Origin: Desulfobulbus propionicus
GTDB taxonomy: Bacteria; Desulfobacterota; Dissulfuribacteria; Dissulfuribacterales; DYLC01
DNA: 36,508 nucleotides
Reading direction: 5' to 3'
Assembly: GCA_020722285.1 (NCBI GenBank)
Contig: DYLC01000004.1
Coordinates: 1-36,508, forward strand
In this document: positions 14,269 through 22,006 of the stretch, piece by piece
How positions within the stretch are numbered: position 1 is the first letter of the stretch
Layout of the letters: every line of letters begins with the position of its first letter
Made by a program: the position numbers and the translations under genes
The notes under the pieces: model-generated
What the model was told of the DNA's origin: nothing
The model's database searches: none
What the model saw: only the letters and a program-made list of their open reading frames with translations

Positions 14269-17200
14269 TAAAAGCCGGAAGCAATCTTGAAAATATACTG
14301 ACAAACGGACAGTTTGCCGTAACAGGCGAGCTCGGTCCTCCAAAAAGTGGAAATTACGACGTAGTCAGGGAAAAGGCGCGGATTTTAAAGGGGTATGTGG
14401 ACGCAGCCAACATTACTGACTGCCAGACTGCCATTGTGCGCATGTCAAGCCTGACAGCAGGGCTTATTGCCATGTCAGAGGGTGTTGAGCCTGTAATGCA
14501 GATGACCTGCCGGGACAGAAACCGTATTGCAATCCAGGCTGAGGTGCTTGGGGCAAGTGCCCTTGGCATCAAAAATCTTCTCTGTCTTACAGGTGACCAC
14601 CAGAAGTTTGGGAATCACCCTCAGTCAAAGGGTGTCTTTGACATGGACTCTATCCAGCTTCTTGGCATGATAAGGCAGATGAGGGATGAAAAACGTTTTC
14701 AGTGCGGTGAAGAGATAAAAGAGGCTGAGCCGAGGTTGTTTCTTGGGGCTGCTGCAAATCCATTTGCCGACCCGTTTGAGTATCGTCCTAAAAGACTTGC
14801 CAAAAAGGTGTCGGCTGGTGCGAGTTTTGTTCAGACCCAGATTATCTACAATGTGGAGAAGTTTAAAAAATTTATGGAGATGGTTTGTGACCTTGGACTT
14901 CATGAAAAGGTCTATATCCTTGCAGGAGTCACTCCCCCAAAATCCCTGGGCATGGCGCGTTACATGAAAAATAACGTGCCTGGGCTTGATGTTACGGATG
15001 ATATCATCAAGAGGCTTCAGGGCGCAAAGGATCAGAAGGAAGAAGGGATAAATATCGCTGTTGACATCATTAATCAGGTGCGTGAGATAAAAGGCGTGCA
15101 TGGTGTTCATGTCATGGCCATTGAGTGGGAGCAGGCCGTGCCTGAGATCGTAAAACGGGCAGGGCTTGACAAGCGTCCTGAGATGAAGGGGTTTGAGCCA
15201 AGGCTTGGCGCCAGGGCTGAGATTGAAGATGCTGTAAAAAAAGCGGAACAGGAAAGCGGCAGGCTTGCGCCTGAGATAGACAGGTTGAAAAATGAAGTGA
15301 CCGCCGCAAATGCCATTGCTGTAAAAGAGCAGGACAGGGTCAGTGGGTTGAGCGCTGAAGTTGAGCGGCTTAAAAAAGAGGTGCGCGATACCCAGCTTTC
15401 CATGGAACAGAAGGAAAAAGAGGTTTCAAGGCTCAGAGCAGAGTTGTCTCAGGCAATGTCCGAACTTGAAGCAGTCAAAGCGCAGGCAGCCTCGGGGCAG
15501 AGTATCTTTGTCCAGGAACAGGATGCCTGTGAGACAGATTTTATTTTTGATCCGTCAGGAGGAGATATGACAGCAAGGGATCAGGTTATCCTTAACTCCC
15601 TCACTTTGGGCTTGGAGTCTTTGAGAAAGGCCCTTGGCCTGAATGAAGATCAGTTTGAGGCTATCAAGAGATTTATGGAGGCCCAGTTCGTGATTTCGAC
15701 TGGAGGTCGTCAGTCGCCTGCAGTTTCAGCAGCGCCTGTCACAACTGCAAAGGCTGTGGAGTCAAAGCCTGTGAGGGTTATTGACACTAAGCCTGCACAA
15801 TCAGAAGTTGTGGCAGATGTTGTGGCTCCTTCTATTCAATCGCAGGAAGACCTGCTGCGCAAGGAAGTGGTCAATCTGATTGCCAAGGCCAATGTGGCAA
15901 TGCACAAAAAAGATTACGAAACTGCCCTCAAGACCTTTGAATCTGCCCTTGCCATTGATGCCTCTGATGTAAAGGCTCAGGAGGGGGCAAAGAAAGCCCG
16001 TAATGCTATGGGCACAGTTGCTCAGCCGGCAGTTTCAAGCTTTGCTCTGCCTGCACGGCCTGACGAGATAACGCCTGAGCAGTGGAGCTTCAAGTGGCTG
16101 GTGCGCTATGTCGCCCAAGGGAATGTGGCCTTGTCTGCTGGAGACAAGTCTCGGGCTGTTGAGGCCTTCAGGAAGGCGCTTGCCATTGACAGTAAGGATG
16201 AAAAGGCGGTTGCAGGCCTTAAGAATGCTGAAGCCATGCAAGAGGGCGCTATCAGCCCAAAATCTGAGATGTCAGTGGCTATTCAACCTGAAGCCGTTGC
16301 TCCAAAGTCAGAGCCTGTCCTGGCAGCAGTCAGGTCTGAGGTGCAGCCTGAGGTCAAGGCCAAGCCTGCCATGTCGGCTGTTGAGGCAAAACCCGTGGCA
16401 GTGACATCCGTTGCAGCGCCGGTTTCAGCAGGAGACTTTGAGTTTGCACGCGAAGCTAAAAGCCTGACTGAAAGAGCAGGGGCTATGCCTGCCAACCTCT
16501 TTATTGAGAGGTGTTCTGGTTCCATTAAGCCTGTAACGATTGGAGATGGGGATAAGGCTGTGACAGTGGGGGGAATGAACACCCTGCCGTTTCATCTGTT
16601 TGAGGGCGAAATGGCCAATGCCCCCCGCATTGCCCTGGATGTCCTGGATGTTGCGCCTGAAGACTGGCCGGATTCGCTCGCCAGGCATTATTCTGACGTG
16701 ATAGGGGACCCTGTCAAGTGGGCCCAAAAGAGTGTGAATGAGTACAGCGCAGAGGCGATCTGTTTTTCAATGGTCAGCGCGGATCCGAACGGTTTGAACA
16801 GGCCTGCCAAAGACGTGGCTGCTGTTGCAAAGGCAGTAGTGGATGCGGTGGATGTCCCTGTGATTGTCTGGGGCTGTGGCAATGCGGAGAAGGATACTGA
16901 GCTGTTGAGAGAGCTGACTGGCCTTACAGGCAACAAAAAAGTATGTATTGCACCATTGACTGACGCAAACTACAGGGGTCTTGGCGCTACTGCCATGGCG
17001 CTTCAGATACCTGTGGTTGCCGCGACTCCGATAGATGTCAATCTGGCCAAACAGTTGAATATTCTGCTTGAAAATCTTGGCGTGTCTTTAAGCAGCATAT
17101 TGATGGATACTTCCATCGGCGCTGTGGGATACGGGCTTGAATACACCTATTCAGTAATGGAGCGAATACGTCTTGCAGCCCTTACCCAGCAGGATGAGAA

Positions 17201-17420
17201 GCTTTCAGTGCCGTTTATCTGCAATCTCGGCAGAGAGGTTTGGAAGACCAAGGAGACAAAGCAGCCTTCAAGCGAGCTTCTGGGGGATCAGGAGAGGCGC
17301 GGAATAATGATGGAGGCTGTAACTGCCGCAAGCCTTATGCTTGCCGGTGGTGAATTGATGATTATGAGGCATCCGCAGGCAGTCAGGCTTGCCAAGGCAT
17401 TCATTCAAGGTTTGATGTAA
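14265..17420 (+). CDS. metF-acsD: Fusion: methylenetetrahydrofolate reductase (MetF) - coiled coil - TPR - corrinoid protein small subunit (AcsD)
   Basis: A single 1051-aa frame with two enzymes. Residues 1-308 are MetF, a TIM-barrel flavoenzyme reducing methylene-THF (VTGELGPPKSGNYD, NLLCLTGDHQ, SFVQTQIIYN). Residues about 315-410 form a strong coiled coil with repeated LxxEV heptads. After a Pro/Ala/Lys-rich linker come two TPR-like units, each ending AL.AIDxxDxKA (about 526-585 and 604-660). Residues about 723-1051 are AcsD/CdhD, the small corrinoid iron-sulfur protein subunit (SGSIKPVTIGDGDKAVTVGG; ILMDTSIGAVGYGLEYTYSVMER). No stop or frame change occurs in the joins. The fusion would tether methyl-THF formation to methyl transfer. 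An AGGAGG-ATG inside the linker may also give AcsD alone. Confidence 0.88.
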   Translation: MIKAGSNLENILTNGQFAVTGELGPPKSGNYDVVREKARILKGYVDAANITDCQTAIVRMSSLTAGLIAMSEGVEPVMQMTCRDRNRIAIQAEVLGASALGIKNLLCLTGDHQKFGNHPQSKGVFDMDSIQLLGMIRQMRDEKRFQCGEEIKEAEPRLFLGAAANPFADPFEYRPKRLAKKVSAGASFVQTQIIYNVEKFKKFMEMVCDLGLHEKVYILAGVTPPKSLGMARYMKNNVPGLDVTDDIIKRLQGAKDQKEEGINIAVDIINQVREIKGVHGVHVMAIEWEQAVPEIVKRAGLDKRPEMKGFEPRLGARAEIEDAVKKAEQESGRLAPEIDRLKNEVTAANAIAVKEQDRVSGLSAEVERLKKEVRDTQLSMEQKEKEVSRLRAELSQAMSELEAVKAQAASGQSIFVQEQDACETDFIFDPSGGDMTARDQVILNSLTLGLESLRKALGLNEDQFEAIKRFMEAQFVISTGGRQSPAVSAAPVTTAKAVESKPVRVIDTKPAQSEVVADVVAPSIQSQEDLLRKEVVNLIAKANVAMHKKDYETALKTFESALAIDASDVKAQEGAKKARNAMGTVAQPAVSSFALPARPDEITPEQWSFKWLVRYVAQGNVALSAGDKSRAVEAFRKALAIDSKDEKAVAGLKNAEAMQEGAISPKSEMSVAIQPEAVAPKSEPVLAAVRSEVQPEVKAKPAMSAVEAKPVAVTSVAAPVSAGDFEFAREAKSLTERAGAMPANLFIERCSGSIKPVTIGDGDKAVTVGGMNTLPFHLFEGEMANAPRIALDVLDVAPEDWPDSLARHYSDVIGDPVKWAQKSVNEYSAEAICFSMVSADPNGLNRPAKDVAAVAKAVVDAVDVPVIVWGCGNAEKDTELLRELTGLTGNKKVCIAPLTDANYRGLGATAMALQIPVVAATPIDVNLAKQLNILLENLGVSLSSILMDTSIGAVGYGLEYTYSVMERIRLAALTQQDEKLSVPFICNLGREVWKTKETKQPSSELLGDQERRGIMMEAVTAASLMLAGGELMIMRHPQAVRLAKAFIQGLM
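15557..15569 (+). promoter_or_regulatory. Internal Shine-Dalgarno and in-frame ATG within metF-acsD
   Basis: AGGAGGAGATATG: a full Shine-Dalgarno stands four bases before an ATG (15567) in the same frame as the fusion. The sequence after it, MTARDQVILNSLTLG, looks like a natural N-terminus. Internal initiation would yield a TPR-AcsD protein of about 617 aa. It may also be the fossil start of a formerly separate gene. Confidence 0.5.
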
Positions 17421-17433
17421 AGGAGTAGTAACG

Positions 17434-19638
17434 ATGTCCAAGATAATTTGTTCTGCCGCAATTAGAGGCGCACACAAGATAGTTGACATGGCTGAGGAGC
17501 GTTTTGAGGCTGCCTTGAAGAAATATGGGCCTGAACAGGCTGTGGCGTTTCCGAATACCGCCTATTACCTGCCGATTATCTACAGCATACTCGGTGCGCC
17601 TGTGAAACAGCTTGGGGATATGAAGGACATATTTCAGGAGTGCAGAAGGCTTCTTCCTCCTCATGTCACAGACAGGAATTGGCTTCCATACCTTGCCCCT
17701 GCCTTGGATGCGGGCATGGCTACTTTCTTTGCAGAAGAGATGTTTGAAGCCATCAGATACATAGAAGACCCTGATTTTTACACCAAGACAGAGGACCCGC
17801 CTGAGGGGAAGATATGGCTTGGCGCTGCTGATGACGTGATCTTCAGAAAGCGCGGAGTTGAGTTCGTTGACGGCACTGCCCCCGGGTTTGCAGCCATTTT
17901 AGGCACACCCGCCGACCCTGAGATGGCGGCCAAGATTGCCATTGAGCTTCAGGAGAAAAATCTTTACATCTTCATGCATGAGCAGACAAACGGCCTGAAC
18001 ATGCCCGAGCAGCTTATGAAGCAGAAGGTGCAGCTCGGCTGGTCAACCCGTCTTGTCTCATTTGGACCTACCTATACGTCTGCTGTGTTTGCCATAGGTT
18101 TTGCCTGTCGTGTTGCTATGGCATTCGGAGGCATAAAGCCAGGGGATTACAAAGGCAATCTTATCTATAACAAAGACAGAACATTTGCGTTTGTCATGGC
18201 GTTTGGTCCTGTTTCAGATGAGTGGTATGCCAATGCTGCTGGGGCGATCAACTGGGGCTTCCCAACTATTTCTGACTGGGATATTCCGCAGGTGCTTCCA
18301 ACAGGTATCTGCACATACGAGCATGTTGTAAGTCAGGTGCCTCATGAGGAGATTGTGCAGCGAGCTATTGAGGTGCGTGGGCTTAAGGTGTCTGTCACTA
18401 AGATTGACATCCCAATGTCTTATGGTCCGGCATTTGAGGGTGAGAGGATCAGGAAAGACGACCTTTATATGGAGTGTGGCGGTGGTCGCACTATGGCAGT
18501 TGAGCTTTTGGTTTCAAAGGATATGGATGAGGTACAGGATGGGCTTGTGATCGTTGAAGGTCCTGAGACAACAGATTGTAAGTTGGGTGCGAAGCTACCT
18601 CTTGCCATACTTGTGGAGGTGGCAGGACGCGGTATGCAGTCTGACTTTGAGCCGATACTTGAGCGTCAGTTCCACCACCTTATCAACTACATTCAGGGCA
18701 TTATGCATGTCGGTCAGCGAAATATTATGTGGGTCAGAATCGGCAAGCAGGCGATTGAAAAAGGTTTCAAGTTTGAGCATATCGGCAGGGTGTTGCATGG
18801 CAAGCTCCATCAGGAGTTTGGGGCGATTGTGGACAAGGTGCAGGTCAAAATATACACGATCCAAGAAAAAGTTCAGGAGGTTATGAACCTTGCAAAGGGT
18901 GTTTATGCCGCCCGCGACGAGCGTCTTGGCGCTATGACTGATGATACTGAGGATACGTTCTACTCATGCACACTGTGTCAGTCTTTTGCCCCAAGCCACG
19001 TCTGTGTCATCTCCCCTGAGCGAATTGGCATGTGTGGCGCTTACAACTGGTTAGATGGCAAGGCTTCTTATGAGATCAACCCGACAGGACCAAATCAGCC
19101 GATTCAGAAGGGTAATGTAGTTGACCCTGTGACAGGTCAATACGAGGGCATCAATGCCTATGCCATGAAGGCGTCTCGTGGCAAGGTGGAGAGGGTTAGC
19201 CTTTATAGTCTCATGGTGGATCCTATGACTGCATGTGGCTGTTTTGAGTGTATTGTAACGCTTCTGCCTATGTGCAATGGCGTTATGATAGTCAACCGCG
19301 ACTACATGGGCATGACCCCAAGCGGCATGAAGTTTACGACCCTTGCAGGCATGGCTGGTGGCGGAAACGTGACGCCTGGCATGATGGGCGTGTCAAAGCA
19401 CTACATTGGCAGCCGGAAATTTTTAAAGGCTGAAGGCGGCCTGAAGCGTCTCGTATGGCTGCCGAAGATGCTCAAGGAAGAATTGAGAGAGAAACTTGCT
19501 GTCAGGGCTGAGGAAGAAGGGGTCGCCAACATGCTGGACATGATTGCAGATGAGGATGTTGGCACTACAGAGGATGTAGTTCTTGCGTTTTTGCAGGAAA
19601 AGGGACATCCTGCCCTTAATATGGAGTCTGTGGTTTAG
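17434..19638 (+). CDS. acsB: Acetyl-CoA synthase (CO dehydrogenase/acetyl-CoA synthase A-cluster subunit)
   Basis: The 734-aa enzyme condenses the methyl group from the corrinoid protein, CO and CoA at the Ni-Ni-[4Fe-4S] A-cluster. The ligand motif is clear: CTLCQSFAPSHVC followed ten residues on by the cysteine of GMCG (about residues 511-534), and the CGCFEC motif near residue 599. The Cys-Gly-Cys of the latter holds the distal nickel. Spacing matches that known for acetogen AcsB. It has the long bacterial form with the N-terminal CODH-contacting domain, unlike the shorter archaeal CdhC. AAGGAG lies just before the ATG, 13 nt after metF-acsD. Confidence 0.96.
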   Translation: MSKIICSAAIRGAHKIVDMAEERFEAALKKYGPEQAVAFPNTAYYLPIIYSILGAPVKQLGDMKDIFQECRRLLPPHVTDRNWLPYLAPALDAGMATFFAEEMFEAIRYIEDPDFYTKTEDPPEGKIWLGAADDVIFRKRGVEFVDGTAPGFAAILGTPADPEMAAKIAIELQEKNLYIFMHEQTNGLNMPEQLMKQKVQLGWSTRLVSFGPTYTSAVFAIGFACRVAMAFGGIKPGDYKGNLIYNKDRTFAFVMAFGPVSDEWYANAAGAINWGFPTISDWDIPQVLPTGICTYEHVVSQVPHEEIVQRAIEVRGLKVSVTKIDIPMSYGPAFEGERIRKDDLYMECGGGRTMAVELLVSKDMDEVQDGLVIVEGPETTDCKLGAKLPLAILVEVAGRGMQSDFEPILERQFHHLINYIQGIMHVGQRNIMWVRIGKQAIEKGFKFEHIGRVLHGKLHQEFGAIVDKVQVKIYTIQEKVQEVMNLAKGVYAARDERLGAMTDDTEDTFYSCTLCQSFAPSHVCVISPERIGMCGAYNWLDGKASYEINPTGPNQPIQKGNVVDPVTGQYEGINAYAMKASRGKVERVSLYSLMVDPMTACGCFECIVTLLPMCNGVMIVNRDYMGMTPSGMKFTTLAGMAGGGNVTPGMMGVSKHYIGSRKFLKAEGGLKRLVWLPKMLKEELREKLAVRAEEEGVANMLDMIADEDVGTTEDVVLAFLQEKGHPALNMESVV

Positions 19639-19763
19639 CCACGGCAGGTTAATGACAGGAAGGTTCAAGAAATGGCCCTTTTGTCCAATGGATAAAATTT
19701 CTAATTTTTGGAACCTCCCGGACAGATAAATGACAACTGGTTACTGATAAAAGAGGTAAAAAT
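19639..19763. other. acsB-acsC spacer with AATTTTTGGAACCTC motif
   Basis: 125 bases without a gene. A third copy of AATTTTTGGAACCTC lies at 19703-19717. The other copies are at 1473-1488 and at the right end of the folD-cooS element. AAGAGG stands before the acsC start. No terminator is visible, so cotranscription with acsB is likely. Confidence 0.5.
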
Positions 19764-21107
19764 ATGGCGCTTACTGGAATTCAGATAATGAAGATGCTTC
19801 CCAAGAAAAACTGTGGGGAGTGTCAGGTACCCACCTGTCTGGCTTTTGCCATGAAGGTTGCGGCAGGTCAGACTGAGATAGGTCTTTGCCCTTACGTATC
19901 AGAGGAGGTTAAGGCGCAGGTGAGTGAGGCGTCGGCTCCTCCCATCCGCACTATATCTTTTGGCGGAGGGTTTAAAATGGGTGGAGAGACCTGTCTGTAC
20001 AGGCATGAAAGGCGGTTTGAAAACCCTACCGGTATTGCCGTACTTGTGAGGACAGATATGTCCGATGATGCCATAGGAGGCAGGCTTGCCCGTTTCAATT
20101 CCCTCCGGTATGAACGTGTAGGGCTGATACTTAAGGCGGATCTGATTGCTGTTCAGGATGCAGGACAGGGCGAGGCGGCATTTACCTCATTGGTGAAAAG
20201 GGTGCGTGACAATTGCCCTGATGCTGGCATTATTGTTATGAGCATGGATATTGCTGCGGTCAGCGCCGGAGCAAAGGTCTGTGGTGATTACAAGCCTCTG
20301 TTGTATGCAGCCACTCTATCTAATGCCGAGGCAATGGCTGGGCTTGCCAAAGAGCTTGGATGTCCTCTTGCAGTCAAGGGAGAAACCCTTGGCGAGGCGG
20401 CCTCAATAGTGGAAAAATTGCAGGCAGGTGGTCTGAAGGATATGGTGATAGATTCTGGAGCGCGTACTCTCAGGGCGTCGCTGGAGGATCAGATTGCCAT
20501 GCGCAGGGCTGCCATCAAGCATAAATACAAGCCGGTAGGCTTTCCAAGCATAGTGCCTGTATGTGAGATGGCGAATGATCTGATGCTTGAATCTCTTATA
20601 GCCACATCCATGATAGCCAAGTACGCCGGTATAATTATTTTGTCTGATCTGCAGGGTGACACCCTGTTTCCTCTGTTGCTTGAGCGTTTGAATATTTTTA
20701 CTGATCCTCAAAGGCCGATGGTGGTGCAGGAGGATGTATATCCGATAAACGGTCCTCAGTCAGAGTCTCCAGTGATTATCACATGCAATTTTTCTCTGAC
20801 ATATTTTATTGTTTCAGGTGAAGTAGAGGGCAGCAAGGTGCCTTCCTGGCTCCTTATCAAGGATACGGAGGGGTTGTCTGTGTTGACTGCATGGGCTGCC
20901 GGGAAGTTTGGGGCGGATTCTATCAGTGGTTTTGTCAAGAAGTCTGGCATTACAGACAAGGTAAAACATCGCAATCTGATTATCCCCGGTTATCTCGCCT
21001 CCATCAAGGGGGAGCTTGAGGAAGAGTTGTCTGACTGGAAGATCATGGTAGGCCCAAGGGAAGCAAGCCATCTGCCGTCATACCTAAGAGATTGGAGACC
21101 TAATTAG
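19764..21107 (+). CDS. acsC: Corrinoid iron-sulfur protein large subunit
   Basis: The 447-aa product is the large (gamma) subunit of the CFeSP, which carries the cobamide that shuttles the methyl group from methyl-THF to AcsB. The N-terminal [4Fe-4S] domain has the signature CGECQVPTCLAFAMKVAAGQ followed by GLCPY (C-x2-C-x4-C-x16-C). It continues as a TIM-barrel and a C-terminal cobalamin-binding domain (VSGEVEGSKVPSWLLIKD, GLSVLTAWAAGKF). Its partner AcsD is part of the fusion upstream. The length is normal and the start is supported by AAGAGG. acsE follows after 8 nt. Confidence 0.95.
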   Translation: MALTGIQIMKMLPKKNCGECQVPTCLAFAMKVAAGQTEIGLCPYVSEEVKAQVSEASAPPIRTISFGGGFKMGGETCLYRHERRFENPTGIAVLVRTDMSDDAIGGRLARFNSLRYERVGLILKADLIAVQDAGQGEAAFTSLVKRVRDNCPDAGIIVMSMDIAAVSAGAKVCGDYKPLLYAATLSNAEAMAGLAKELGCPLAVKGETLGEAASIVEKLQAGGLKDMVIDSGARTLRASLEDQIAMRRAAIKHKYKPVGFPSIVPVCEMANDLMLESLIATSMIAKYAGIIILSDLQGDTLFPLLLERLNIFTDPQRPMVVQEDVYPINGPQSESPVIITCNFSLTYFIVSGEVEGSKVPSWLLIKDTEGLSVLTAWAAGKFGADSISGFVKKSGITDKVKHRNLIIPGYLASIKGELEEELSDWKIMVGPREASHLPSYLRDWRPN

Positions 21108-21115
21108 GAGGAAGC

Positions 21116-22006
21116 ATGTACGTACAATGTATAGCTGAAAGCATAAATATAATGGGGGCGCGCACTGGAAAGGCAATGAAGGCCAGAGATCCAGGGCCTA
21201 TCCAGCAGATGGCCAATGAAGAGGCGGCAAATGGCGGAGATTTTCTGGATCTTAACATCGGTCCTTCCAAAAAGGACGGCACTAACCTTATGCCGTGGAT
21301 TGTCAGGACAGTTCAGGAGGTCACTGATTGCCCATTAAGTCTTGACACGACCAATGCTGACGCCCTTATCGCCGGGATCAAGGCCTGCAAAAATTCTGAG
21401 CGGAATTTGATGAATTCCATCTCCTTGCAACCTGAGCGTATGAAAAAGCTCATACCTGTGGCGGCTGAAGCAGGTTGTTATGTGATTGCGCTTTTGTGGG
21501 GCGTGGAGGGCATGCCAAGGGATTCCAACGAACGCGCTGCAATGACAGTTGATCTGGTGGCTGCTCTTAATGAGGCTGGTATTCCCAATGAGAAGATATT
21601 GGTCGATCCCATCGCCACTCCGATTACCCTTGGTTCACAACAGGTGATGAGCGGTCTGGATTTTATGGTCATGCTTTCGGAGATAGCGCCAGGATCCAAG
21701 TCCACTGTTGGCCTTTCAAATGTCTCAAACGGCGTTGCGACGGAAAAGAGGCATTATCTGAACAGGGCGTATCTTGCGATGCTCATGAAGGGCGGGATAT
21801 GGTCTGCCATCGTAGATGCCTATGACGAGGAGCTTATCAAGCTGGCCCATGGCGAACTGCCAAACCTTGTAAAGGTTGTTCATGATATTATGGATGACAA
21901 TGAGCCGAATCCAAAAGACCTGACACCAAAGGAGCTTGAGTATTACAAAACCACAAGGGTTTTGATGGGTAAGACTATCTTTTCTGAATCCTGGCTGGAG
22001 CTGTAA
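21116..22006 (+). CDS. acsE: 5-methyltetrahydrofolate:corrinoid iron-sulfur protein methyltransferase
   Basis: The 296-aa product is AcsE (MeTr), a TIM-barrel of the dihydropteroate-synthase/methyltransferase fold that moves the methyl group between methyl-THF and the Co(I) cobamide of AcsC/AcsD. Seen are AESINIMGARTGKAM, GGDFLDLNIGPSKKDG, PLSLDTTNADALIAG, KILVDPIATPIT and TVGLSNVSNG, typical pterin-binding strands. It is somewhat longer than acetogen AcsE because of a C-terminal extension. AGGAGG stands directly before the ATG, overlapping the acsC stop. Its TAA shares one base with the ATG of fdhA. Confidence 0.93.
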   Translation: MYVQCIAESINIMGARTGKAMKARDPGPIQQMANEEAANGGDFLDLNIGPSKKDGTNLMPWIVRTVQEVTDCPLSLDTTNADALIAGIKACKNSERNLMNSISLQPERMKKLIPVAAEAGCYVIALLWGVEGMPRDSNERAAMTVDLVAALNEAGIPNEKILVDPIATPITLGSQQVMSGLDFMVMLSEIAPGSKSTVGLSNVSNGVATEKRHYLNRAYLAMLMKGGIWSAIVDAYDEELIKLAHGELPNLVKVVHDIMDDNEPNPKDLTPKELEYYKTTRVLMGKTIFSESWLEL

